DNA from: Candidatus Latescibacterota bacterium
GTDB lineage: Bacteria; Latescibacterota; MVCY01; DTYK01
Length of the DNA stretch: 12,026 nucleotides
Assembly: GCA_012961925.1 (NCBI GenBank)
Contig: DTYK01000256.1
Location: 1 to 12,026 of the forward strand
Reading direction: 5' to 3'
Positions 1 to 6,249 of the stretch are shown piece after piece (the first letter of the stretch is position 1; every line of letters begins with the position of its first letter). The notes beneath the pieces are model-generated. The model worked only from the letters and a program-made list of their open reading frames with translations. It was not told the origin of the DNA and made no database searches. The translations under genes were made by a program, and so were the position numbers.

Positions 1-14
1 CGGAAGGAGGTGAG

Positions 15-1958
15 ATGGATGATCGGCGCCCCCCTGCGGAGGTCCAAAGGGCCTTCACAGCCCGGGCGTTCGCCGTGGGGGTCCTGCTTTCTTTCTTCCT
101 GAGCATCGCCTGTCCTTACACCGTGCTGATGCTGCACACGGCCGGGATGTCGGCTGACTTCATAACGGCCGGTGCGGTTTTTTTGTTCTTCATCCTCACC
201 GGGATGAACCGCCTCTTGCGGAAGCTCCACAGAGGTTGGGCGCTCTCCACCCCGGAGCTGATAGCGGTGTACATTATGATGATCGTGGCCTCGGCCATCC
301 CCACCTGGGGTCTGGTGGCCAACCTGCTGCCCGTTATGACAGGGGCTTTCTACTACGCCACCCCAGAGAACGGCTGGGAGGAGCTGATATGGCCGTATAT
401 ACCGAGCTGGTTGGTCCCGGACGACCTCTCGGCCATCAAGTACTTCTACGAGGCCCTGCCGAAGGGAGCCTCTATACCTTGGGGGGTCTGGGTGCGGCCG
501 CTGTTGGCCTGGGGAAGCCTGATGCTCTCGGTGTACTTCGTGATGGTGTGCATGATGGTGATTATGCGCAAGCAGTGGATAGAGCACGAACGACTCGTCT
601 TCCCCCTGACCCAGCTGCCGCTGGAGATGGTGCGGGAGGAGGGGTCCTTCTTCAAGAACCGGCTGATGTGGGCCGGGTTCGCACTGGCCTTCGTGCTCCC
701 GAGCTTCTTAGGACTACACCACTACTTCCACTTCATCCCCCCGACCCGTATGATGCGGGTCTTCTATATATTTCGCAGGACGACGGTGCTGCGGGTGTTC
801 CTCAATTTCCCCGTGGTCGGGTTCACGTACTTCATCAACACCAATGTGGCCTTCAGCCTCTGGTTCTTCCACATCCTGAGCCGGGTCCAAACCGGGGCCT
901 TCAACGTTATGGGATTCAGCCTTAAGGGCCGCAACGAGGTGTTCACGGGAAGCTCGCCCAGTGTCTCCCACCAGGGGATGGGGGCCATGATCGTGTTGGT
1001 GGTCTTCGGGCTGTGGATGGCCCGGGAGCATATAAAGGCCGTGTTCAGGAAGGCCTTCGGCAGGAAGTCAGAGGTGGACGACCCAGACGAAGTGCTCCCC
1101 TACCGGACCGCCGTGTGGGGGGCGATCGGAGGGGTCCTTTTCATCGTCTTCTGGCTGAGGATGAGCGGAATGTCGGCCAGGGTCATCCCGATGTTCCTGT
1201 TCGGGGCGTTCGTGGTCTTCCTGGGCCTCGCCAGGATCGTAGCCGAGGGAGGGGTTGGATTCTGCCGGGCGCAGATGGTCCCCCCTCCGTTCGTGGTCTA
1301 TGGGTTGGGCACGGAGCTTCTGGACACTTCTACATTGGTCGGCATGGGTTTTACCTACGCCTGGTCCACGGACATCCGCACGACGGTGATGGCGTCCTCC
1401 ATCAACGGGTTCAAGCTTATCGATACTTTGGGGATACGCAAAAGGCCCCTTATGTGGGCCATATTCTTGGCGGTTCTGGTGAGCATGATCGGTTCCATTT
1501 GGATTACCTTGAAGTTGGCCTACACCTACGGAGGGATCAACCTCCAGAGATGGTTCTTCGGGGGGCTTCCAAGAACGGCGTTCGACTTCGTGGCGGACAA
1601 GCTCCGGAACCCCGTGACCCCGGACATCGTCTGGCCGAGGTGGTTCTTCACGGGTATTGGGGCTGCGGTGATGGCCCTGCTTATGTTCGCCCGACACAGG
1701 TTCACATGGTGGCCCCTGCACTACCTAGGCTTCCCAATAGGGGACACCTGGGTGATGGAGTGGGTGTGGTTCAGCATCCTGTTGGGCTGGCTGTTGAAAG
1801 TCCTCGTGCTAAGGTACGGTGGGATAAGGCCCTACAGGAGGCTCAAGCCCCTCTTCCTGGGGCTGATACTGGGGCAGATCAGCTGTGCAGGGATGTGGAT
1901 GGTGGTGGATTTCATCACCGGGACTTCGGGTAACTACATCTACATCGGGGTGCCGTAG
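15..1958 (+). CDS. DUF6785/DUF6784-family polytopic membrane protein
   Basis: This is a 647-residue, very hydrophobic protein with roughly a dozen membrane-spanning stretches. They begin around residues 16-40, 46-66 and 82-110, and continue through the C-terminal hydrophobic block around 590-640. By memory of the family, the segment with TPELIAVYIMMIVASAIPTW near residues 79-98, the PENGW motif near 118 and the PW..WV.PLLAW stretch near 155-166 match DUF6785. The C-terminal part (about 560-640, including LRYGG followed by RR.KP.FLGLILG) matches DUF6784. These proteins resemble oligopeptide-transporter-like permeases, but no substrate is established. The ATG at 15 follows a near-perfect Shine-Dalgarno site, AAGGAGGTGA, at 4-13. 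The 647-residue length is normal for the family. Anything upstream lies outside the window, so operon membership is unknown. The gene call is secure; a transport role is inferred. Confidence 0.85.
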   Translation: MDDRRPPAEVQRAFTARAFAVGVLLSFFLSIACPYTVLMLHTAGMSADFITAGAVFLFFILTGMNRLLRKLHRGWALSTPELIAVYIMMIVASAIPTWGLVANLLPVMTGAFYYATPENGWEELIWPYIPSWLVPDDLSAIKYFYEALPKGASIPWGVWVRPLLAWGSLMLSVYFVMVCMMVIMRKQWIEHERLVFPLTQLPLEMVREEGSFFKNRLMWAGFALAFVLPSFLGLHHYFHFIPPTRMMRVFYIFRRTTVLRVFLNFPVVGFTYFINTNVAFSLWFFHILSRVQTGAFNVMGFSLKGRNEVFTGSSPSVSHQGMGAMIVLVVFGLWMAREHIKAVFRKAFGRKSEVDDPDEVLPYRTAVWGAIGGVLFIVFWLRMSGMSARVIPMFLFGAFVVFLGLARIVAEGGVGFCRAQMVPPPFVVYGLGTELLDTSTLVGMGFTYAWSTDIRTTVMASSINGFKLIDTLGIRKRPLMWAIFLAVLVSMIGSIWITLKLAYTYGGINLQRWFFGGLPRTAFDFVADKLRNPVTPDIVWPRWFFTGIGAAVMALLMFARHRFTWWPLHYLGFPIGDTWVMEWVWFSILLGWLLKVLVLRYGGIRPYRRLKPLFLGLILGQISCAGMWMVVDFITGTSGNYIYIGVP

Positions 1959-1972
1959 CGCAAGGAGGGGGA

Positions 1973-2141
1973 ATGCGCCTGCGAGAGGAGCTGCTGGCCG
2001 AGATCGCCTCCGTGCGGTAAGCTCCCCTAAGCTGCCGGAGGACCCAAGGCGGATAGTGTACTCCACCGTCACGGACGGGGAGTGGTGCCTGATATACGGG
2101 GGTAGTGTCACCACATTTTCGTACAGAAAGTTGGAGGGAGT
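1973..2141 (+). pseudogene. Degenerate coding remnant, possibly a sulfatase C-terminal fragment
   Basis: Downstream of the membrane-protein gene, a strong ribosome site (AAGGAGGGGG, about 1962-1971) precedes an ATG at 1973. That frame reads MRLREELLAEIASVR and stops at 2018-2020. In a different frame, from about 2032 to 2140, the sequence reads LPEDPRRIVYSTVTDGEWCL and then IYGG. The pattern DGEW.LIY resembles the region near the C-terminus of sulfatases, recalled by eye only. The simplest reading is the residue of a decayed or internally deleted gene whose two ends now lie in different frames. Alternatively, 1973-2020 could be a real 15-codon leader peptide and the rest chance. The segment also carries the upstream region of the next gene, including its ribosome site at 2133-2138. 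Confidence 0.3.
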
Positions 2142-2738
2142 ATGTGTCTATCTACGGCATATGTAGAACGGGAAGGAAAAATGGAAGTACTGATGGAGGA
2201 AGTGGCTAAAGTCCGACTGGAAGGGGAGGAGGTGGTGTTGGAGGACCTATTCGGAGGAAAGCGCCGCACGGATGCGAGGCTCTTGGAGGTGGACCTGATG
2301 GGGCACACCTTGTGGCTGAAGGAGGCTCAGGAGGGACTCCCGGAGCCCCTGAGCCGGGTTCGGGCCTTCCACGGACACTTGGGCCCTATGGTGACACTGG
2401 GGCTGCGTATGGGAGAGGCCATCTCGGGGAGGATGGGGGACAGGCCCTTTGCCTATACTATTACCGTATTCACAGGGCCGAAGCCCCCGCTTTCCTGCCT
2501 CGTGGACGGCCTCCAACTTTCCACCCCATGTACGGTGGGCAACGGAGGGATAAGGATAGAGGAAGGAGGGGAGCTGAGGGCGGTGGCGGAAGGGAAGGGG
2601 AGACGAGTGAAGGTGCGGGTGCGGGACGAAATTCGAGCTCGAATAGACCGAGAATTCGACCCGGCCCACGAGGAAGTGCTCCCCTTGGAATTCTGGGCTA
2701 TGCCGGAGGAGGTCCTGTTCGAGGTAAAAGAGGGATGA
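2142..2738 (+). CDS. CooT-like nickel-binding domain fused to FmdE-like domain
   Basis: The protein has 198 residues and two domains. Residues 1-60 (starting MCLSTAYVE, with V.LEDLFGG and the ending LLEVDLMGHTLWL) match the CooT family. CooT is a small Ni(II)-binding dimer linked to CO dehydrogenase maturation, and in that family the metal ligand is Cys2, present here. Residues about 75-190 match the FmdE (formylmethanofuran dehydrogenase subunit E-like) domain: FHGHLGP at 76-82, SCLVDG at 118-123 and PCTVGNG at 129-135. These supply plausible metal ligands (His77, His79, Cys119, Cys130). There is no zinc-ribbon tail. The ATG at 2142 sits 4 nt after GGAGG. The gene ends 3 nt before an ECF S component, which suggests a joint role in uptake or trafficking of a metal or metal cofactor. 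Neither the formylmethanofuran pathway nor a CO dehydrogenase is visible in the window. The domain calls are fairly firm; the function is inferred. Confidence 0.8.
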   Translation: MCLSTAYVEREGKMEVLMEEVAKVRLEGEEVVLEDLFGGKRRTDARLLEVDLMGHTLWLKEAQEGLPEPLSRVRAFHGHLGPMVTLGLRMGEAISGRMGDRPFAYTITVFTGPKPPLSCLVDGLQLSTPCTVGNGGIRIEEGGELRAVAEGKGRRVKVRVRDEIRARIDREFDPAHEEVLPLEFWAMPEEVLFEVKEG

Positions 2739-2741
2739 CCC

Positions 2742-3236
2742 TTGCCTAAGTCTCTTCTTATAAGCAGGGTTGGCCTCTGGACTGCTGTTGGGGTCGTTGT
2801 GCCCTTTCTGTTCCATCAGGCCGGAATAGCTGGCAAGATATTGTTGCCTATGCACTTCCCTGTGCTTTTGGCTGGTTTCCTCTTGGGCCCTTGGGCGGGC
2901 TTCTGGGTCGGGGTTCTAAGTCCCACCCTGAGCTTTCTCCTCACCGGCATGCCTCCCTTCCCCATCGTACTCGCAATGGTCCCTGAACTGATCGCCTACG
3001 GTGCGATAGGCGGTTGGCTGCACGGCAGGGGCATAGGGGTTATCCTCGCACTGTTGGGGGCGATGGCTGCGGGCAGGGTGGTCCTGGGGCTGGCCATATG
3101 GGGCCTGACGATAGGGCTGGGCCTCCGAATTTCTCCTGTCGCCTTTGTGACAGGAGCGGTGCTTACAGGACTTCCAGGCATTGCCATCCAGCTGGGGACG
3201 ATACCTATAATAGTCGAAAAGCTCAAGGGAAGATGA
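2742..3236 (+). CDS. ECF transporter S component (substrate-binding membrane subunit)
   Basis: This is a 164-residue integral membrane protein with about five or six hydrophobic helices. The block LLPMHFPVLLAGFLLGPWAG (about residues 34-53), followed by VLSPTLSFLLTGMPPFP, is typical of S components of energy-coupling-factor importers (PF12822-like). In these the S subunit binds the small substrate and docks onto shared EcfT/EcfA subunits. No EcfA or EcfT gene is in the window, so it probably uses a module encoded elsewhere (group II type). Translation starts at TTG 2742, with GAGGG at 2730-2734. The start is 3 nt after the stop of the CooT-FmdE gene, so the two are almost certainly co-transcribed and coupled. 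The substrate cannot be read from sequence; a metal or cofactor precursor is suggested only by the neighbour. Confidence 0.78.
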   Translation: MPKSLLISRVGLWTAVGVVVPFLFHQAGIAGKILLPMHFPVLLAGFLLGPWAGFWVGVLSPTLSFLLTGMPPFPIVLAMVPELIAYGAIGGWLHGRGIGVILALLGAMAAGRVVLGLAIWGLTIGLGLRISPVAFVTGAVLTGLPGIAIQLGTIPIIVEKLKGR

Positions 3237-3351
3237 AGAGAGCTATTGACCCGTATATACCGATTTACCTGACCGTTGGGTAGCTCTGCATCCTTGTATC
3301 TCCGTCAATTGAGGTCCGATTTCATGCCCCAAGATCAATTTAAAAATTTTC

Positions 3352-3380
3352 TTGACTTTTACTGATTATATTATTATACT
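3352..3380 (+). promoter_or_regulatory. Sigma70-type promoter of perR with A/T-rich upstream element
   Basis: The -35 TTGACT (3352-3357) and -10 TATACT (3375-3380) are separated by exactly 17 nt. An A/T-rich tract (AATTTAAAAATTTT) sits just upstream and could act as an UP element. The predicted transcript start, about 3387, leaves only about 10 nt before the perR ATG at 3397. The spacer and -10 contain the A/T-rich near-palindromic stretch TATATTATTATA, a plausible Fur/PerR-type operator for autoregulation. It does not closely match the B. subtilis Per box, so that part is inference. Confidence 0.72.
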
Positions 3381-3396
3381 TATCCTGGCGAAGACG

Positions 3397-3825
3397 ATGA
3401 TCCAGCAAAAGGTGCAGCTTCTCAAGGAAAAAGGCATTGTAGTGACCATCCAGAGGATGGCTGTGCTGGATGCCCTGGAGGAGATGGCCGAGCTCCATCC
3501 TACGGTCGAGGACCTCTATCGCAGTCTGAAGGGACGATACCCGACATTCTCCCTGGCTACTGTATACAATACCTTAGAGATATTCCACAAGATGGGGCTC
3601 GTCCAGGAGCTGAGCTTCCCCAAACGGGAGCGGTGCTACGACCCCAACACTGAGCCCCATCCCCATTTCTTCTGTAGGGTCTGTGGCAGGGTATGGGACG
3701 TGGGAAAGACCTGCCCGATCCCGGAGTGTCCGGTGCTTAAGATAAAAAACTTAGGCGGGAAGAAAGTGGAAGGGATACAGATATATTTTTACGGGGTATG
3801 TCAGGAATGCCGGAACTCCAAATAA
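3397..3825 (+). CDS. perR: PerR-type peroxide-sensing repressor (Fur family)
   Basis: This is a 142-residue Fur-family DNA-binding regulator. The winged-helix N-terminus includes TIQRMAVLDAL (17-27) and the recognition segment SLATVYNTLEIF (52-63). All five PerR regulatory-metal ligands can be placed: His34, Asp82, His88, His90 and Asp101. The structural zinc site is present as CRVC (93-96) and CQEC (135-138), and the ending YGVCQEC closely resembles B. subtilis PerR. In PerR, Fe-catalysed oxidation of the regulatory His residues by peroxide releases the protein from DNA. An in-frame TTG exists at 3352, but it falls on the -35 box and would add non-homologous residues, so ATG 3397 is chosen. 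The ribosome site is weak and the leader is short. The gene heads an operon with two peroxide-reducing diiron proteins, which are its likely targets. It could be another Fur subgroup, but the ligand set favours PerR. Confidence 0.88.
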   Translation: MIQQKVQLLKEKGIVVTIQRMAVLDALEEMAELHPTVEDLYRSLKGRYPTFSLATVYNTLEIFHKMGLVQELSFPKRERCYDPNTEPHPHFFCRVCGRVWDVGKTCPIPECPVLKIKNLGGKKVEGIQIYFYGVCQECRNSK

Positions 3826-3874
3826 AGGCCGTTCGCGGAAGGCTTCTTGGGGCATATAAGAAAGGAGGGCTCAG

Positions 3875-4369
3875 ATGGGCGTAATGTTCTCTGGGGGGGA
3901 GATCTTGGACGTAGCCGTCCAGATCGAGCGCAACGGGCACAAGTTCTACACTGAGCTCCAGAAGACGGCCAAGGATCAGAGGGTACAGGAACTGGCCGCA
4001 TATCTGGCAGACCAGGAGCTCCATCACTTCAGGGATTTCGAGGCTCTGAGGGACCGGCTGGGCGACTTCCAGCCATCTTGGGAGAGCTATACCGGTGAGT
4101 ACGAGGCATATGTAAGAGCCCTGGCAGAGGGCCATATCTTCGGTGACCCGGCGAGCAAGGAGCTTCTGAATAAGGCGACGGGGGAAGAGGAGGCTCTGTG
4201 CATGGCTATGGGGTTTGAGAGGGATTCCATATTGTTCTATTCCGAGATGAGCAACTTGGTCCCCGAGAGGGAGCGGGGAGCGGTGGAAGAGCTGACCGAA
4301 CAGGAAAAGGAACACTTAAGGAAACTGGCAGAAATCCTCAGAGAGCTTAGGAAGGGGGAGAAAAGATGA
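3875..4369 (+). CDS. Ferritin-like diiron protein (rubrerythrin family without rubredoxin domain)
   Basis: The 164-residue four-helix protein carries a complete set of diiron ligands: Glu18 in IERNG, Glu48 and His51 in ExxH, Glu115 in FERDS, and Glu144 and His147 in ExxH. There is no C-terminal rubredoxin domain. Members of this group (ferritin-like or 'rubrerythrin-related' proteins of anaerobes) reduce hydrogen peroxide or handle iron; which applies here cannot be decided. The ATG at 3875 follows AAAGGAGGG at 3861-3869. The gene lies 49 nt after perR and overlaps rubrerythrin by 4 nt (ATGA), so all three probably form one PerR-controlled transcript. A related but broken copy lies at 8289-8622. 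Confidence 0.85.
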   Translation: MGVMFSGGEILDVAVQIERNGHKFYTELQKTAKDQRVQELAAYLADQELHHFRDFEALRDRLGDFQPSWESYTGEYEAYVRALAEGHIFGDPASKELLNKATGEEEALCMAMGFERDSILFYSEMSNLVPERERGAVEELTEQEKEHLRKLAEILRELRKGEKR

Positions 4370-4869
4370 GGAAGATGACAGAGGATAGCCTCAGGGCGGC
4401 GTTCGCCGGCGAGAGCCAGGCGCATATGCGCTACCTTATCTTTGCCCAAAAGGCCGAGGAGGAGGGGTATCCTAACATCGCCAGGCTCTTCAGGGCGATC
4501 TCCTTTGCGGAGCAGGTTCATGCTACCAATCACTTCAAGACGCTCGGCGACCTTGGCCCCTCCGACGAGAACCTGAACACCACTATCGGCGGGGAGACAT
4601 ACGAGGTCGAGGAGATGTATCCCGCCTACGATGCCATCGCCAAGCTCCAGGAGGAGAAGGGGGCCCAGAGGTCCATCCACTACGCTGTCGAGGCCGAGAA
4701 GATACATGCTGCGATGTATCGTCAGGCAAAGCAGGCCGTGGAGTCCGGGAAGGATGTGGGGATAGGGCAGATATGTGTCTGCAGCGCCTGTGGATACACG
4801 GGCGAGGGCGACCCTCCCGAGCGGTGTCCCATCTGCGGCGCCACCAAGGACAAGTTCCGCACGTTTTAG
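4366..4869 (+). CDS. rbr: Rubrerythrin
   Basis: The 167-residue rubrerythrin has a diiron four-helix domain (about 5-130) and a C-terminal rubredoxin-like domain (about 135-167). The diiron ligands are Glu16, Glu49, His52, Glu77, Glu80 (ETYE), Glu111 and His114. The Fe(Cys)4 site is C139-x2-C142 and C154-x2-C157 (CSAC and CPIC). The protein reduces hydrogen peroxide in the cytoplasm of anaerobes, taking electrons through rubredoxin. A rubredoxin gene (7720-7881) and flavoproteins further along the window are plausible donors. The start overlaps the preceding ferritin-like gene by 4 nt, which indicates translational coupling. A G/C-rich hairpin follows at 4874-4896. An extra Cys137 precedes the first knuckle. 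The call is firm. Confidence 0.95.
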   Translation: MRKMTEDSLRAAFAGESQAHMRYLIFAQKAEEEGYPNIARLFRAISFAEQVHATNHFKTLGDLGPSDENLNTTIGGETYEVEEMYPAYDAIAKLQEEKGAQRSIHYAVEAEKIHAAMYRQAKQAVESGKDVGIGQICVCSACGYTGEGDPPERCPICGATKDKFRTF

Positions 4870-4873
4870 CTCA

Positions 4874-4896
4874 AGGGCGGGTCTCATCCCCGCCCT
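4874..4896 (+). terminator. G/C-rich hairpin after rubrerythrin (possible terminator)
   Basis: AGGGCGGG (4874-4881) pairs perfectly with CCCGCCCT (4889-4896) across a 7-nt loop, 5 nt after the rubrerythrin stop codon. No uridine run follows; the downstream sequence is A/T-rich but mostly A. It is therefore not a canonical intrinsic terminator. It may mark the transcript end, or protect the 3' end after read-through into the NifU-like gene. Confidence 0.5.
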
Positions 4897-4951
4897 AATC
4901 CTAAATATAAAAAAGTGTGAAGCATCGGAGAAGCTGAGGGAGGAGGGAAGA

Positions 4952-5173
4952 ATGAGGGAGAGGGTAGAAGTTGTCTTAAATAAGATAAGGCCATTTTTGC
5001 AGGCCGATGGTGGAGATATAGAGTTGATAGAGGTTTCGTCCGATGGGGTGGTTAAGGTGAGGTTGACCGGCGCCTGCAGGGGATGTCCCATGGGCCAGAT
5101 GACGCTGAGGATGGGGGTGGAGAGGATAATAAGACAGGAAGTGCCGGAGGTAAAAGAGGTCGTTGCTGTATAG
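4952..5173 (+). CDS. NifU-like C-terminal domain protein (Fe-S cluster carrier)
   Basis: This 73-residue stand-alone NifU C-terminal (Nfu) domain has the signatures ADGGDIEL (18-25) and the cluster-binding CRGC (Cys42 and Cys45) in TGACRGCPMG. Pairs of such subunits hold one [4Fe-4S] cluster between their CxxC motifs and pass it to target enzymes. The frame is open further upstream, but the start is set at ATG 4952 because it follows GGAGGGAAG (4942-4950) and gives the usual domain length. The earlier frame overlaps rubrerythrin and the hairpin and does not look like protein. The gene sits 82 nt downstream of rubrerythrin, where Fe-S repair after oxidative damage would be useful. Whether it is on the same transcript depends on the hairpin. 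Confidence 0.9.
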   Translation: MRERVEVVLNKIRPFLQADGGDIELIEVSSDGVVKVRLTGACRGCPMGQMTLRMGVERIIRQEVPEVKEVVAV

Positions 5174-5364
5174 GATGCAGGGGCACGGTATGCAGTGTCC
5201 CTATAGAGTTACGAGCGGGAAGCGACGACGATATGCAGATGTTCTATTCCAAGCTCCTCTCCTCGGCTCCCTCTAGTTCTTCTCGCCCTCGCCATAACCC
5301 TACACAAGTGGGCGATCTACTTCCGCTGAAGGGGCATAGGCCTGCCGGGATACCTAGAAGTACC

Positions 5365-5393
5365 TTGCATGACGCTACGCAGTGTGTTGTAAT
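5365..5393 (+). promoter_or_regulatory. Candidate promoter for the thi4 operon
   Basis: TTGCAT (5365-5370) and TGTAAT (5388-5393) are separated by 17 nt and would start transcription near 5400, about 60 nt before the GTG start of thi4. Other pairings are possible in this A/T-rich stretch, for example TATATT at 5408-5413 with TTGTAA at 5387-5392 and a short 15-nt spacer. The position is therefore tentative. Confidence 0.35.
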
Positions 5394-5414
5394 ATAAAGA
5401 AAAATATTATATTA
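5390..5414. repeat. 8-bp inverted repeat, possible operator at the thi4 promoter
   Basis: TAATATAA (5390-5397) and TTATATTA (5407-5414) form a perfect inverted repeat with a 9-nt spacer. It overlaps the candidate -10 box and the expected transcription start, a typical position for a repressor site. The 9-mer ATTATATTA of the right arm (5406-5414) also occurs in the perR promoter (3365-3373). That is compatible with a shared regulator, but both sites are A/T-rich. Confidence 0.45.
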
Positions 5415-5460
5415 GTTCGAGTGTGGGATAAACAGCTTCACTCAAGGGGGGTGAAGAACC

Positions 5461-6249
5461 GTGCAGATCTTCAAGCCAGTTGGCGAGAAAGAGGTCACCA
5501 GGGCTATAGTCGAGTCGTTCATGAGGCAGTTTTACGAGTACGCCCAAAGCGACGTTATAATCGTCGGAGCGGGCCCAAGCGGCTTGATGGCCGGTAGGGA
5601 GTTGGCCTCAGCCGGTGTCAAAGTGCTCATCGTGGAGAGGAACAACTACTTAGGCGGGGGCTTTTGGATCGGCGGATACCTGATGAACAAGGTCACCGTC
5701 AGGGAGCCGGCGAACGAGATACTCGATGAGCTCGGGGTCCCCTACGAGAAGTTCTCACTGGGGCTATATGTTGCGGATGGGCCGCACGCCTGCTCCAAAC
5801 TGATAGCCGCAGCCTGCGATGCAGGGGTCAAGTTCGCCAATATGACCAAGGTCGATGATGTGGTCCTCAGGGAAGATGGCAGGATAGCCGGGGTGGTTAT
5901 CAACTGGACCCCGATCTCCACTCTTCCACGTGAGATCACTTGTGTCGATCCGGTGGCGATAGAGTCCGAATTGGTGATAGATGCCACGGGCCACGAGGCC
6001 GAGGTGATCTCGAAGCTCGAAGAACGAGGGATGATCAAGAAGGTCGGCACGGGGGCTATGTGGGTGGAGCGGTCGGAAGATCTATTGGTAGAGCATACCG
6101 GGGAGGCTCATCCCGGTTTGATAGTAACCGGGATGGCGGTGGTGGCGCTGTACGGTCTGCCGAGGATGGGTCCGACCTTCGGCGCCATGTTGGTGTCGGG
6201 CAAACGGGCAGCCGAGATCTGTCTACAGAAGCTAAATAGAGAGGCGTGA
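5461..6249 (+). CDS. thi4: Thiazole synthase Thi4 (ribulose-type, Cys-containing)
   Basis: The 262-residue protein is of the Thi4/THI1 family, which makes the thiazole phosphate of thiamin from NAD, glycine and a sulfur source in an iron-dependent reaction. The N-terminal Rossmann motif is IVGAGPSGLMAG (34-45), followed by the conserved ERNNYLGGGFW stretch (59-69). DATGHEAEV (174-182) and GLPRMGPTFGAM (232-243) are typical Thi4 C-terminal motifs. Archaeal sulfide-dependent enzymes have His just before VDP; this protein has Cys161 there (EITCVDP, codon 5941-5943), matching the yeast Cys205 sulfur donor. The start is GTG 5461 with GGGGGGTG at about 5445-5452; homology begins immediately. The stop overlaps the next gene by 4 nt (GTGA). 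Family assignment is firm. Whether it is a single-turnover or sulfide-using enzyme is open. Confidence 0.9.
   Translation: MQIFKPVGEKEVTRAIVESFMRQFYEYAQSDVIIVGAGPSGLMAGRELASAGVKVLIVERNNYLGGGFWIGGYLMNKVTVREPANEILDELGVPYEKFSLGLYVADGPHACSKLIAAACDAGVKFANMTKVDDVVLREDGRIAGVVINWTPISTLPREITCVDPVAIESELVIDATGHEAEVISKLEERGMIKKVGTGAMWVERSEDLLVEHTGEAHPGLIVTGMAVVALYGLPRMGPTFGAMLVSGKRAAEICLQKLNREA

Larger units (their letters stand above)
5174..5460. other. Noncoding stretch between the NifU-like gene and thi4
   Basis: I see no credible gene in these 287 nt. Six nt after the NifU stop, AGGGGCAC (5179-5186) pairs with GTGTCCCT (5195-5202), including one G-U pair. This hairpin has no following T run, so it is at best a weak terminator. 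The middle part (about 5220-5360) has no structure I can support. The last 75 nt turn A/T-rich and hold the thi4 promoter region. I looked for a TPP riboswitch, which would suit a thiazole-synthase gene, and did not find its conserved elements. Confidence 0.5.

Noticed and set aside
236..1933. Long overlapping open frames within the membrane-protein gene (for example 236-925, 1013-1933 and the reverse-strand 1068-1721)
   Set aside because: They are G/C-driven shadows of the DUF6785-type gene, rich in Gly, Arg, Pro and His with no family signature and no ribosome sites.
2082..2114. Inverted repeat GTGGTG/CACCAC upstream of the CooT-FmdE gene as an operator
   Set aside because: The arms are only 6 bp with a 21-nt spacer and no accompanying promoter boxes.
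2247..2855. Reverse-strand and second-frame open readings across the CooT-FmdE gene
   Set aside because: Low-complexity composition and no motifs; the 2142-2738 frame carries two recognisable domains.
3239..3287. Inverted repeat AGAGCTA/TAGCTCT after the ECF S component as a terminator
   Set aside because: The 7-bp arms flank a 35-nt loop with no T run. A short repeat at this spacing is expected by chance.
4775..4951. Longer N-terminus for the NifU-like protein
   Set aside because: It would overlap rubrerythrin and the hairpin. The added residues are not protein-like, and ATG 4952 has a clear ribosome site and matches the family length.
5083..5397. Open frames crossing the NifU end and the noncoding stretch
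   Set aside because: They begin inside the NifU-like gene in another frame. The downstream part is Ser/Pro/Arg-rich without motifs.
5174..5460. TPP riboswitch ahead of thi4
   Set aside because: The conserved CUGAGA and ACCUGAU..GGAUAAUGCCAGCG-type elements are absent. The GGGGGGTG near 5445 is the ribosome site.
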